DNA of 64,000 bases. Source: Ischnura elegans (taxonomy: Eukaryota > Arthropoda > Insecta > Odonata > Coenagrionidae). The notes beneath the pieces were generated by a model that searched no databases, had not been told where the DNA came from, and saw only the letters and a list, made by a program, of their open reading frames with translations. The position numbers were made by a program, and so were the translations under genes. Numbering within the stretch: position 1 is the stretch's first letter; every line of letters begins with the position of its first letter. This document shows, one piece after another, positions 36,480 to 50,544 of this stretch. The stretch spans positions 52,983,111 through 53,047,110 of the forward strand of contig NC_060247.1 in the NCBI RefSeq assembly GCF_921293095.1, read 5' to 3'.

Positions 36480-37330
36480 AGTTGCCATAGGAGGTGTAGA
36501 ACGGTTTCTTTGGGCCACGCAAGGGAAGAGAAGACGGTAGGCCGAGTGGGCTGCCGCACAACCTCGGATTATGAATACTTCCATCCAAGGAAAAGAAATT
36601 CAGACGGAACCCCTCTCAGAATTCGAAAGGAAACGCTTCAGAGCTCGCCTGGTTACACGGAGGCTCCATCCCAAACAATAATAACACGCCTTCTGGGGAC
36701 CTTCACGCGGAAGGCGGGAGAGTGCCGGCGGAGAAATCAACACGAGACTCAACTGGTTGGGTCCAATCACGGAGTCGTGAAACGGGAAGTCGACGACGAC
36801 GACTATGACTGTACACAGTTGAGTCGCAATTTTCAAACGCGGAAGGAAGTGGATGCCTGCGGGCTTGCAGGGGGTTGGGGTGTCCTTCGCGCTAATATTC
36901 TGCGGAGACCGTGAGAGAGCTAGGAGGAAGGCGGGGGGTCGCGGGGCAGGAAGTTGACGGCAAAAGCGAAGCCCAGAGGCAGGCAGCCGATACGAGACGG
37001 GGGAGGAGGCAAGGTTGAATCCGCTTCCCCGGGCAGGGGGGGAGGGGGCTGAGGAGGGGACAGGGCAGCGTGTGCCCCTCCGCACAACGAGGCGGGGAGA
37101 TAACTGACCCGTATCTCGATTGACCTCGTAATTCTGGCGACTCGCGGGGCAGAGCCGGGGAAGAAGTTCGATTACGCGAGCTCCGCGACCGAGGGACGAC
37201 GGGTGACGAGGGAGCGCATCCCCGAGATGCAGTAATCCGAAGCGGAGGAGGTAAACAATTTAAGCCTCGAGACCCCAAGGTCGGCGGAAGAGTAACAGTG
37301 AACGAGCAGCGCTTCAAATGATAGAAAAAA
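36480..37330. promoter_or_regulatory. GC/CpG-rich island at 37 kb
   Basis: The longest of the intronic islands. Open frames of 229 codons (minus 37581..36892) and 182 codons (plus 36366..36914) overlap on opposite strands; both are low-complexity Pro/Ser/Arg-rich readings without domains. A strong minus-strand donor CACG|GTAAGT lies 3' of it near 36302, so a non-coding alternative first exon is conceivable. Confidence 0.35.
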
Positions 37331-37581
37331 CGCCGAAGGATGAAAAAGAACTGATAAGACGGAGAGGGGAATGAAAAAAAAAATCGCTTCGCGAGCAGAT
37401 ATCGTGAAATTGGGAAGGCCGCAAGTATAAACGACAGTACATGTTGGATAAAACGAACTCGTGGATAAGGGGACGACTCAAAGAACGGGATAACGCCCAT
37501 TGCCGCCCGCAGGATATGGCAAATATTTCCGATACGGAAGTTCATCAAAAGAAGGGGCTGCATAGCCGCTAATTTACCCAA

Positions 37582-40500
37582 ATGGCATATTCGGGTGCAT
37601 TCGAAAGAAAAAGGAAGAAAAAAAGGGAATTAAAAAGCTCAATTAGGCTAGAATGAACAGTCGCAACGGTGAAAGCAAAAAGAATTTGTCACTCAACTAC
37701 ATTAATACGAATAGAAAGCTTCTTTACTAGAATCTGATGTTTTTCTCCAGCGATAAAAACTCGTTAATAAGAAATTTAAACTTAAGTGGGTACTTAATAA
37801 TGGAAATAAACGGATGAAATCAATAAAAAAGGAAAATATGTTTTATGTTATTTCTAAACTATATCGATAAAACCAATCACCTCGACGAAGAAAAATATTC
37901 CAAAACACTCACAAAACACACGTTTGATATACGATCTAGCAAATAGCCACCTAATGATTACTAAATCCCAGGGCCAGGATATAATAATCGAGCTCCCTGA
38001 TTATTACATTACCATAACAAAAACCTATGAAAATGTACACAACCAATAGTTCTCAATACCAGATGTGATGGAAAAAAACCGAAGAGACATGAAATGTGAT
38101 GCTAATGTCATATATTCTGTAAGTATAGAACTAACCACGAGCTTCTAAGTATATTCCTCGAAGTTCCGTAAAAAGAAATGTAGCATTTGGAAAACAAGGG
38201 GATATCAACGGGAATGGTTCCATGGAAGGGCAATGAACCGACGAATCCGCAGACCTCGTCATAACGCGCTGAGTGTCGCGCGGATGAGACACAGGAACTC
38301 CGGCCGCTATCTCGCTCCGACGCTCAAACTGTCGATGTTATTCTCCATCTTCCGCCGAAAAGAATGATGTCACGCATCACAAGATGACGACAAAGAGTAC
38401 TGATTTAAGTCGCGCATTTTTGAAGGAGAAAGACGTATCAGCGGATACACAAAGGGAGGAAACAAACAAGCAAGACCTGAGAGAGAAAACTCTCTGGAAA
38501 ACCCAAGAGGAAGAAAAACAACCCATGCGTCGTTCAATTTAAATGCTGAAAGATAACCATAACACTCTTGCGGCTAAATTGGGTGTTTACCAGCCATTAC
38601 CGCAATGTGTCACAAACGGCAGCACGCCGGAGAAACCAATACGATGAACATCAAACCATTATCTCTGTTTAGATATCGATAAAGTATTTTTCCGACCAAA
38701 ATCGACGCCTCATTGGAATGAAGTGGTACCCTACGGAGCCAGGAAATCGTGAAAACCTCTCCAGACAGCAAACAGTTTAGATTAATGTTCAAACCAGGTA
38801 AATATTACAGAAAGATTTTTAAACTAACTGAGTAAGGTCAAAATAGTTATGAAACACGACTTTCGATTTGGCCATGTCTGTAACTATTGAGTAACTTCAC
38901 TGAGTGATTTATCAACTTCACTCAGTCTCAAGCCATTTTCAATCCAAATAAGAACTCCTACCTAAAGAAACTACTACTAGAAACTTAGCTCATTTCAATG
39001 CCCAAATTACAACACAAAAGTTGAGCGATGTGTCACAAAATGTAATGGCATTCCGATTTTCGCACATGAGGATGGTCAAGTGGGCACCGGGCTTCAATAA
39101 CTCCAATGACAAAATATTTGCCATATGCTGATACCTTGCCCCACAAGAGATTTTGTCACTGGAGACCAAAGACACCAAAAAAGTGAGAGAAAACAGCCCT
39201 AAACCAACAAACAAATTGTTCCGACCTCGGGAGATGAGGCGCCGTGGATATGACATAAGACAAATGTTCAAAGATGGTAATAGCACGGCTACACTAAATG
39301 AAACAACTCTGGACATCGCGTCATCACGGAGATAATGTTTGGAAAAGGTCGATGGGCCACGAGAAAAAGGTGTGACGAAACGGGGTGAGAGGCGGTGGGG
39401 CAATAACGCAGATCGACGTATGCGCACGTACATGACGGTCACGGGAGATATCACTACTGGAGGGCATTTACCTTTTGCGTAAAAGGAATCGACCGCACAT
39501 TGTAGTGGTAAGGAGTACTCCACCCGGCTGTGCCTAGCAGATTTTACGTCAGTTCACCCCGGCGCAAAACTAATGCCGTACAGAACGAAGGGGAAAAACT
39601 TGTTTGCAGCATAAAATACACTATGTTACCGAAGCACACATAATGATAACGGGCGAATTTTAAATTTTGTAAAAGGTGTATTCGAACAATAAGATCAATT
39701 CCATGCCGAAATTTCCCTAAGAACACTTCCACATAATGCGAGCTTAACTTGATATTTGCAATTAAATTCGACAGCGTCGTAAGAAAACGGCGTCAAAATA
39801 CGCTACTGACTTTATTTTTCACATACGGAATCTAAACAAGGATATTGGATGGGTGTTTATGATCGTTCGTTGTTAATTTATAAACTCCCCACTCCCTATC
39901 ACAAAAGGCCACATATGTTCTTTTTTCGGGGGAATGGATAAAAATCTGCATAAATGTTAGCTATAATTCATAATATATTGATGAACTAATACCGAATAAT
40001 ATTCGTTGGCTTCTGTGGGCTTACTAATCGTGATCAATCACTACATGAACATTATGATCATTTCAATTCGTCCAAAGTTGAATGAATACTCCAGGCAAAA
40101 TATCGTGAAGTAGTAGTACAACGTTAGACGGTAATAAGTAACTTTTCGGTATTGAAAATAAAAACAAATCCACTCGAACCCTACACATAAAGCCACAAAT
40201 GGTCCAAATGAGAATACAGGATCCAAACAGGAACCTCATGTCTCACGAAGTGAACCATTTACCGCTACATTTGCCACCAGCGCGCAGGGAAAGTGTTCTA
40301 ACCGAAGTTCTTAAAAGAGGTTTGATAAATTCAGCTCCGAATATCAAATGAGGTCTCATTCCAAAATTGTTTACGAGCGAGCGAAGCAGACGTATACAGT
40401 CACGTTCTTTTTCACATCTCTCTCGACAAGCCGATTGAATTTTCCGGTTTGTTATGGGATTCATTATTTCAATTTGGTTATCATTGATCATCACTTGCAG

Positions 40501-42709
40501 GGGAGGGACTGTTGATGAACGACGTCTCTGAAACACACGAAAAGTTTGGCTGGATACATCACCTGCAAGAGAGGTTCCTAGATTGATTTTAGACGATGCA
40601 TTCTACTGCGCCATTGGAGGGTAACATCTCATGTGTACAATCAATTAAAAAGAGAATACAAAAAGGATTCTGTTCCGTAAAAAACTCTAACGTAGTCTTT
40701 TAACATACACAAGGACTTCACTTAAAAACATAAACTTTTTAAAGTAATACTTTGCAGCTCGAGACGATGTTTTAAAAACCTACAAACTTGTCCTTAAGTG
40801 TCACTATTATCATCACCCAACTCAAAATTCTAGAAGAAAAGACTCACCTACATGACGAATGTCGGGTTTGATTGCTATGTTTCGGTAGACCTAAAAGAAA
40901 TCTCTTCGTTTATTTATGGAGGCGGACAAGTTTACAGAGCAAGGTAAACGACATTCTAATTGATTTTCAAATAAATCAATATCAGCAAGTATCTCGACGG
41001 ATATTAGTAGATGCAAACAAAAAGAAACAATGGCAAGATCCGCAATTGCAGAAAACAAAACTGGACGATTACAGGTATAAAGCTCACATTTCAATAGGAA
41101 GGAAGTCATGTCTGTGGGTGCCGTGATATTTTACCTTCATATTACCTGATATTACTTTCACCTACGAAAAGTAACCTAATGCTTACTCCGTGAATTTTTT
41201 CGATGCCTTCGGCTAAGTTGAGGAAACTATTGCTATAAACTGGATAGGATTGGAGTAAGTTAGAGCGAGAGCGTGCTTTCTTCCTCCGTTACAATACAAT
41301 TTTTGTTATTTTTTACCAATGTGTACCGTTAAACTTTACCTTTCATTATATATTCCGATATTTCAGATTTGCCTCCAGAACTTAGCGCAACTTATCTCGG
41401 TTGTGTTTACTGTCAATAAATTGTTCATTACTAGGTGTTTCCAAGGTGTATTTAAGTGATATGGCTCAATAGAAACGGATATTTTGCGTACTTGCGTAGC
41501 CTACTGAAGTGCACGACGTGTCCTCACTCCATAATAGAAATTGTTTTTCTGCGGGAGAGCTATATGCGAGGTGGGAAATCTCATGGGTTTTCGAAACGCT
41601 GGAAAATCTCAGGGCACATAAAAACATGCGATTTACGCGAGCATACACGTTCACCCTCGACGTTGACTTCCGGCTGACAATGAGCAAAGGAAAACGGGTG
41701 ATCGCGAACGAAGGGCGACAAGAAAAGAAACGGTAAGAGCGTCACTAATTCGCATAACGTTCGCTTTTTGACTCGAGTAGTTGGTTGTCGCGAGCCCAAA
41801 GGAAGACAACATTCTCTCACGTGCCCCATGCAGAGGGTAAACATCCGTTCCAGTTCCATCCTTTCGCTTCTCGGAAAATATTGTGTACATTGCTACGACA
41901 CGAGGGACCAAATATTAACACAGCCAAATGAAACATCAAACTCACGCCACAGAAATCATTTCATTCTAGGGCTGACTAAACTTGATAAACCACTCTCCAT
42001 GGGATGGCGAAAGAAAGAAAATATCGTTGGGAAATGATATCCCCTCCTTGGATATAGAATGACCACGCTATGAGAACAGGTAAACACTACGGTTTATCCA
42101 TGGCGTACGATCAATTATTGACTCATTTAGACACATTTATCATTACAAGCAAACACCTTGTATTACAGATTTACTACGAGTCATTATGAAGGGCAAGGTA
42201 AATACGATTACACATGACCTGCGGACACAATTCCTGAGTTTACTACAGATCGTGGAATAATTCCATGGTCGAATCACGTGATGTCGACAGCAGCACATAT
42301 TTATAACGAAAGCTATCATGGGTAGAGGGCAGAATTATGAATAAAATGCAAACATAACTAAAACAATCAACGAGAAAAGGAGGCACCCACAGTAGAGAGA
42401 AGAGATATTTCCAAGACTATGGTTGTCAAAGTTACAATAAAGCGAAAATTAAGTAGAGATGTGAGAAAATATGTAAATCAAGCGATTCTTGCCCTAAATT
42501 GGATTTAAAAAAAATAATAAATTCATTGAAAATATACCTGAAAAAATCATCATACGAGGAAAATAAAATCGCTCCAAAATCAACCCTAACCGACAGGATG
42601 CTTTTCATAACAATTCTCGTATTCTGGAACCATGACTTCCAAAACCTCAGGCAGGATGAGGAAACCAAAATACCGAAAAAAAACTAAGAAGCAAAACACT
42701 CCGATTTGG
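37582..42709. other. Gene-free intronic stretch
   Basis: Mixed composition, with a small CG-rich patch at about 38220-38390. The longest frame is a 177-codon minus frame at 39523..38990 with no recognised motif and an opposing plus frame. Nothing called. Confidence 0.45.
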
Positions 42710-43140
42710 GAATTCCACACGCCGCGGGGCTGCATTATGCGTGTTCCATCCGTCTACCACCAAAATAACCTTTGGTTGCAGGAGTATACGGTTTGCGGAG
42801 GAAAGAATGAGAAAATATCCCGTTGGCACAGAGCATGCGAGGCGAGAACCCCGCAGATCCAAAGACGCACGTCGTTAGCGGGGAGGCGGTAGGAGGGAAG
42901 CGGGCGTCGTCCGCGCCCGGAGGCGGCGCCCATTAACTGCATTCTCGGCAACGTTGCGGCACCTCGATTCGGGGAGTGCAGGCGGCACACTTCGGCTCCT
43001 CCCCGACCCCTTTTTCCCACGACGGCCCTGCGAGGTTTTTTGGGCCGTTTCTAGGACTACGCTCGCGGCAGACTTCGCGTAGATAATGAGCCGCGGACAT
43101 CCCAGGACGCAATATCCTCAGATTGCACCTCGGACGATGC
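42710..43140. promoter_or_regulatory. GC/CpG-rich island at 43 kb
   Basis: Dense CG dinucleotides (42880-43060) with sharp borders to AT-rich DNA on the right. Frames on both strands are compositional. No donor or ATG exon supported. Confidence 0.3.
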
Positions 43141-46100
43141 AACTTAAGTAGTCTAATGCCAGAAATTGGGAGAAAATTTCCCTTTTTCCACAGCCGAGGG
43201 AAACCATTTGTTCATTTAAATCGATGAACAAGCCGTTAAATGGTTTTCATTGGCTTGGCAGAAATATAAGCTCCTTAATATTAAATTAATATTCATACAT
43301 TTTTAGTACCCCTGTTCTATCAAACATTTTTATTTCAACAGTGTTAATTGTTTTTACTAAATGTATGAAACCTAACTCCTGAATAGTAAAATATCAAGTT
43401 CAAATAAAAGTAAATGTTAACACTTCCAACTGTAGTTTTAATGATAAATATAAATAAACATTAGCATACAAAATGAATGTAAAATATTTCTTCACTTAGC
43501 AATTTTTCATGGCCATTTGAGCGGATTAGGAATTTTATAATTCTACTAAAACGTTTCGAAATCACAAACAGATGCTTAAACATGTTCAGCAGGAAACTTC
43601 ATGGATTACGTGAATTAGCGTCTGTTTGCGTGAAGTTGCTCAGTCAATAACACTACGCAAGTCATTGGTGATACAATTTGTTGTTGTAACTTTGGCCTTT
43701 GCAAAATTGAGTCAGCTCCGTGATTAAACTAATGCGGTATTTACATTACAATTATAATGCGGGCAATTGCTTTAAAAATATATCCAACTGTAATATCACC
43801 ACAATAAAGCTCTGAGACCTCGGAAAAGTCATTCTTTCAAGTAAATCGAAATTATTCGCAAACAAATAGAAAAATGTCAGGGTTGACTTTTTGGCGATAG
43901 TCATCGGTTGGATTTCTTTGAATTTTAAACATTAACTAGGAAAGGTCAAGTATTAATTCATGCCATTTCGTTTACATTAAATATAATTTTCATTTTTGAA
44001 TCCTGTATTCATGACATTTTTTCGAAAAATAAATTTTAGCCTCGTGAATAAACCAATTGCACATTCAGCGCAGGCATGTACTGACGTAGCGCAAAGTAAA
44101 TTACTTTGAAGCGGCATTTAATTTTTAGGCCCCACAGTTGATATGATAAGACTAATACTTTGAAAACTAGAATTCATTAAGACTTTCTACATCCTTCTAT
44201 ATCAGATGTTTATAACGAGCAAAAAATGGTCGCTGTAAAATGATTAAAAACACTACAAAAAAATATTACTCTAAATCAGTTCCCTTTTTGACTACAGGGC
44301 CAGTGTCAATATCCTCAGTCACATGCTCCACTCGGCGAGAGACGAAGTAGTAAACGGATGTAAATGTTTCTTCAAGTTTAATCAATGAATCTTAGTCCCG
44401 AAATCACGCCTTCCGGAGAGGAAATAACACGACCTAGATTAACGCGGATCCAAGTAAAGATGTGGAAAGACCGCACTCTAGACGGAGGGCCCGGAGTATC
44501 GAACCCAGAGACGATTTCGCTTGGATAGAAGGGTGCGGTACAGAGACCTCAGATGCTGTTCACAGACGTGGTATGGGGCGGTGGCGAAAGGGGGGCGCCA
44601 ATGGCGCAAGAGGCTATGACAACACGATCCTCAGAGGTGTCTCCAGCCGACACTCTGTATGCCAATAATTGCCAGCCGCGAAGTCAAATCACCATGTCAT
44701 TCCCAATGGGACGTCAACACGACTAATCGCATCTTATTTTTTCTTTGCAGAAGGAGCCACATTATCCTCACAAGTCATTCAACTGCACCAAAGCCTTGGA
44801 GGAGACAACCGACTGTTAAGATTACTTTCGCCATAATAGTGGGGTAGAGAGAGAAAGATGGAAACACTGGTGTTGGCATGTTCTAAACGAAAAGCGTAAA
44901 AAATTACGTCCCAACCACGAACGTAATGCAGTTACTGAAGTGTTTTCAAAGCACCCCAGAAGGGATCGAGATTCCTCGGCAAAAATCCTCTTGGCATTGG
45001 GACAGGTGAATTTTCAATAAACGCTAGTACAAACAACAAGGATATGCAAATAGAACTAAACCGTTCTCACGCCAACTATGTAACAATACTCCTGTTTATC
45101 TCCCTATGGTGATCTATAAATATAACCTCACACAAATATAGATAATTAATACGAAGTGGCAGGACGGTTGATACTTCCTCATAATGTTTACTTTACCTTC
45201 GAGACCTTGAAAAATAAGACGAACGCGGAGGTTAGAGTTAAATTGTTCATGCAGACCATAATTAACATCGATTAGAGGTCAATAAACTAACAAGGCTACA
45301 AGCATGGCTACGCCAAAGAATTTCCACAACCTAGAATTATGAATCGGTGACCGTAAGAGCCGGTGTTATATCCATGCTGAAGTAACTAAGAACCACTACA
45401 GATTTAAGATAGTTTAACTCGTAGAAAATATCATGGAAAATGATACCCAGTCCACGTAAAAATAAACCTACTGTAGACCTCGTATCCATCTCTTGTCGTT
45501 GCAGTACAAAAAATAACACGACATAGTGATCCCATTGCAGGACTAATTGGCACATCACCGAACACTCACCTCTCATTCATCTCGCAAGAGCAGATTTATT
45601 TTTGCAATGAGAAATGGTCTCAAGAGTCGAGAACAGGTTTTTCTAGAAAGTAATAACGCATTTCAACCGGTTCAATAAACCCAGCAAAGAAGGCAAGCTG
45701 CAATTATAGAGAGCCACAAAAAGCACTCTGGCACTGACATACTTACCACCAGTCTTTTACGGGTCAATTCAAAACCATGGTATTATATAATTCTTTTGAC
45801 TCGGGCAATGCCCTAAGATGGACAAAGAAAAAACACAAAACAAAAAGGCTTTCATAATTTTCTGACTAATCGCCATTCGCTTCGAAGGAGAAAAGAGATT
45901 AAAGGGTATCTCTACAGAATAATGAAGAGGACAGGATGGATATCGCATCGTCTATATAAAAAAAATTACCCGTTCCACTACACTTTTTCCCCTAATAACC
46001 AAGAGATCACGGTTAATATTATGAAAAATAACAAGAATGCTACGAACCTCTTTCTAAAAACTTACTGTTAGCAACATAAAAGATGCAGGTATAATTGAAA

Positions 46101-47652
46101 TTCAATAGTCACGTCTATGCTAATTATAATCGTTTATAGAACATATCTTCTTTCGTATCATTAGTCCCTAAATACCCGATAGGGCATCGAGCTCTGGCAT
46201 AAAAAAATTAAATAGCCTCACGAGAGAGGGATGATAAAAAGATCCTTTATTTTTGTCATCAACAAGAATTTTCCAAACGAATGGTAAGAAAGTTACTTAA
46301 CCCTGCTAAGGGAAGTCCACCCAGTTGTTTATTCCAATGGAATGGACTGGAACTATATTACGAGTTGATTCAGTGACAAAAATCATTAAATTAGTACCAG
46401 CCTATTATCAATACAGAAAAGAAAAAAAACTGACTCCATTCATAAATTCAGAAAACAGGCTTCTCAGTTCCATATAGAACGAAAGTTATTCCATACATCA
46501 AAACAAACAAACGGTGGAAAGACCTTACGAGGAACAACGATTACACGTAACAATGATCAATAACAGCTATTCTATTATACCAGTAAATTTCGCGGCATGA
46601 AATACCATAAAAGTAAGCCAATAGTAAAATATCGTTAATTTGACTTAATTAATAATAAATATTTTGCCGTTGTGCTCATGTAATCCATGACGACTTCACC
46701 GTACTTTCCCGTAACGTGGATACAAAGTCAGCGTCAAAATTCCTTCCCTGGACCCATGCGAAACGTTTCATCACGATGCTACTCCTTCATGACCCGCGCG
46801 CAAGGGACAGGATTGACCTCACGGTACCAGGAGAGCGACAGGCTGGGAGAACTCGACAAAAAAATAAACCGTCGGAATAATCATGACGGTCAACAGCTCA
46901 AGAGAAACGTCATAAAAAATCTAGCAAGGGATATGAGAACCAAAAAGACTCGCCGCCTCCGGCCAGTCAGCCAGCTCGAGAAAGGAGGACATGGATGACG
47001 TAACTGCGGGTTCATTCATCCATGCGGACTGTGAGGAGCGGAAACGTGCAAGCAGGCAGCAGGAGGCAGGAAAAGAAACAATGAGGAGGGGGGTTAATGA
47101 TGAAAAATGCGCAAGCAAACCCGCTCTCGCATGAATAGGCCACTTTGGGGGAGCGTCCTACTTCGTATACATATATATCGAGAGAGGAGGAGATTTTTAA
47201 CGTGATGCACTACCTGAGTACACCTGCGAAGGAATTATTAATGCAATTCTATCGTCTCTTTCGGATATTTTTTCATTATTTCCGCGACTCGGCACATTTA
47301 CATTTTTTCTCTGGGCTGTCGACCCTGTTTACTTCTTTTATCATTTGCCTACATAAATCTACATCTTTATACTCCCCACTCCGAGTCGACCAGCCGTAAA
47401 AGGTAAAGGGTATGCTTGTCGTTGGAGCGAGATTCGAAATGAGGTTGACTAGGAGTGGGCAACTTCGCGCTCTCACAGTCGATTTTTTGCGCTTGGTATA
47501 TAGGAGATTCGCCCTCTACAGGTGCTGGAGCCATTTCATACGAGTATATTCACTGATTTCACCAGAAAATAGAGAAGATCAGTTTTATGAAAATCTTCGT
47601 CGATTAAAAATTATATCACCTCATTTTTTCTCTCGGATGCTTCGAATTCTAT
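43141..47652. other. Gene-free intronic stretch
   Basis: AT-rich apart from small mixed patches near 44.4-44.6 and 46.7-47.1 kb. No recognised coding or repeat features. Confidence 0.45.
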
Positions 47653-47990
47653 ATTTCCTACATGTAAAATACTGAAATTCATTCGCTTGAACCTCAGTCT
47701 CTAAACTTATTACCAAGTTCAGATATTCATGAATCCGAAGGAACGCACGACAAGTAAAGAACACAAAACTACTGATCTGTCCCTACTGCGAGAAGAAAAC
47801 GTTGGATATGCTAATCCGCTATCTATGTTTCCTACATGTAAAATACTGAAATTCATTCGCTTGAATCTCAGTCTCTAAACTTATTACCAAGTTCAGATGT
47901 TCATGAATCCGAAGGAACGCACGACAAATAAAGGACACAAAACTACTGATCTGTCCCTACTGCGAGAAGAAAACGTTGGATATGCTAATC
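47653..47990 (+). repeat. Two-copy tandem duplication, 175-bp period
   Basis: The sequence starting TTTCCTACATGTAAAATACT at 47653 repeats from 47828 with about five mismatches over about 163 bp, both copies ending GTTGGATATGCTAATC. Few differences suggest a fairly recent unequal-crossover or replication event. Non-coding. Confidence 0.92.
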
Positions 47991-49259
47991 TAAAGGTGTA
48001 GGGATAGAATCGCGACGAGAAAAGGAGAAAGAAAAAAAATACAGGAGGTTGGCGTTTTTCTTATTATGATGACCACAAGGTCGTTTTTATGAGGTGAGAT
48101 TATAAGCTGGAGCATCAATATCCCCAAATATAATTCTAGACATAACCACCGTCCATTAGCGCAAGATACTCACCGACCGATCTTCACACTTAACGTTTAA
48201 GAGTTTTAAAAGATTTAACTTTTAGTAACAGAGAAGAAGAGACTAAATGCAATGCAAACCGTAGCAAAACTCAAATTAAAAAGATCGCGATTCCTCAGCA
48301 TTTAAAAAAACGCACGCAAACGCCTGAAAGATTACCCAACACAACGAAGAAAGAGCCGGTTCGGCAAGAGACCACTCGAAAAGAAAAAAGGTTAACAAAA
48401 TCGCAAAAAAAGCTCTCTCATTCCTTAAGAAGAAAAAAATAATGAAATTCCACCTCAGCGAAGGCCCATCCTCCCGAGCCCCGCCACCACCCCAAGCAAC
48501 CCATTTCAGCACATTCAAGCGTATAAAATACACGCCGCTCATCATTTATGTTAATGAGTGGGCGCATTCTTTCGAGAGAACCACTAGAGGGGGATAGGCA
48601 GCAGGCGTAGGCAATCTCACGTTGGACGTAACTTACAAGGCAAAACTTAAGGTAACAGAGGCGATGTTTTTGTACGTACACATGTGCGAAAACCTTGTGT
48701 TCGTAATCTTGGGTGGGATTCACGGATAAAACAGCAAATTACACATTACCGACTGATATCTCGTTAAAACCAAAACACAATCCAATCATCTTTTACAATC
48801 GACCTTTTATAAAAAAGTGTTTAAATCAGAAATTTTGTACACAAAAAATGTATAATGCGAGATTGTGTCGCCGGATAGGATTGCCTACGAAAGCAAGAAG
48901 GCGGCGAGCGAGATTAAACAAAAGCGATGCAGTAATTGAATGCCAGGTTCACAATACTAAATCTAAAAATGAAGTGAAAATATGCTACGTGAATGTATAC
49001 GGGATTACAGTAGACTCACACGGCCGGAAAAGAGAAATCTACTTGGATTATAATTGTACTCATTTAAAATGGCATTGACCATCAAAAACCAACAAAACCT
49101 AATGACGTCATATCAAATTAAGGATGTCATCTATTAACGCAGCATTTTTGTTACCTCAATAGGCTAAGTAGAAAAGGTTGGGATACGGCATTTGTTTTGA
49201 ATCGCATGGAACCTCCTTAAGTTACATCAGGTGAGTAAGATACGCTTCCGTTTACGATA
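47991..49259. other. Gene-free intronic stretch
   Basis: AT-rich. A 121-codon plus frame at 48713..49078 with a basic middle (KARRRRARLNK) is the most protein-like unassigned frame here, but I recognise no family and do not call it. Confidence 0.4.
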
Positions 49260-49680
49260 CAAAGCGGCCTGGAGGGGACATCGCTCTCTCTTTCCATCCA
49301 CCTCCTCCCTCCCACCTCACCCCCTCCCGTTTTAAACTTCGGGGCACGCCCCCTCCCTCCTCGCACCGTCTGAATCCTCCGCCGCTCTAACAGGATCAGG
49401 TGTGCTTTCTCCCGAGGAATGTGGCGCGAACAACCTGACCCGCGAGAACCAGAGGATGGAACGTGGAGGAGACTGGGGAGAGGCAGATGTGTAGTCTCGG
49501 GTTTTTAAGCCCAGGTATCGGTATGCGGCGGAGGAAGCTACGTGAGTCCATTCCGATTATCGGCGTGGACCTCGGCGGCTGGACGGAGCAGGCAAACGAC
49601 GACCGACTTGAGTCACTTCCGACCGAGGGCTAACGTCCCCAAGTCGACCAGTTGGCTGGCAGACGAGATATAATGGCGTG
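49260..49680. promoter_or_regulatory. GC-rich island at 49.5 kb
   Basis: C-rich left part (CCTCCCTCC blocks) and CG-rich right part. A plus-strand consensus-like donor CAG|GTGAGTAAG lies just before it (about 49229), which would suit a plus-strand transcript, but no exon is supported. Confidence 0.3.
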
Positions 49681-50544
49681 AATGAAAGTAATCTTGATGG
49701 GCTCACCCATAAGTGGGCGATTTTTTTTTTAAGAAGTTACGATAAGGCGATATTATTTGGTCATAAGATTCACACGATTCATTTAAATACCACTCATGAT
49801 TTGCAAGTATGAATTTTAATACCAAAATACTCAATGTCCCTAGCCTAATTTCGTCCTCATATCTTTGCATCCATAGTGTTTGATGAAAACTTTGGACGAA
49901 TACATACTCGATTCTCGAACAAACCGACCAAGACACATACCTCAAACTAGTTTCAAGGCTCAAGATTTATCAAAAATAGAATCTTGAAAATGGTATCAAG
50001 GGTCCAAACATATGCTATATAGTATGGAATATTTTTTCCTATATAGTATTGAATTTAAATATTTCCTGCACAAAAATTTCGTTAAGTTAGGTAATCGGAG
50101 TTTCCTTCCTCCATTCATTCCACGAAAATCAAAATATCCACTCTCGACAGTGATTCGGAACCTAAGAGCATAGAAGCTACCATTGCACGTCAATATCCTA
50201 CATACTAACGCCATATTAATATTTTATTAAAAATACTTACAATGATTGTGAGTAAGAAAAGTATAAAGGCATTTAGAATGGTAGTAATTAGGCGAATGTG
50301 ACACAAGATGCTGAAATAGTGACAAGAAATTCCATAGCTTCAAGCTGCATAGAAATTAAATCACTGGACAGATTAGGAATTAACAGTCACCAACGTGTCT
50401 TTCTAGATGCAATACCTATAAAGATAAATGATTAACTGGGAATGCAGAGAGATACAAAGCGAAGGACACCAGAATATCACTACAGTTATTTCGACAAATT
50501 ATGAGTAAGGCCCGCGAGGGAAAGAATAAACTTAATGAGAACAA

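Noticed and set aside
36366-37581. Overlapping frames of 182 codons (plus) and 229 and 161 codons (minus) as possible genes
   Set aside because: They overlap on opposite strands in a GC-rich island, have low-complexity Pro/Ser/Arg content and show no domain or splice support.
38990-39523. 177-codon minus-strand frame
   Set aside because: No recognised motif and an opposing 60-codon frame. Left as unsupported, though it is long for this composition.
44460-44540. GGTTCGATACTCC-like B box on the minus strand as a tRNA gene
   Set aside because: No A box at a suitable distance and no acceptor or anticodon stem.
45337-45595. Minus-strand mini-exon ATG AAT GAG AG|GTGAGT near 45.57 kb as an alternative Usp2 first exon
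   Set aside because: It would end in phase 2 and put exon 2 out of frame; no island or other support.
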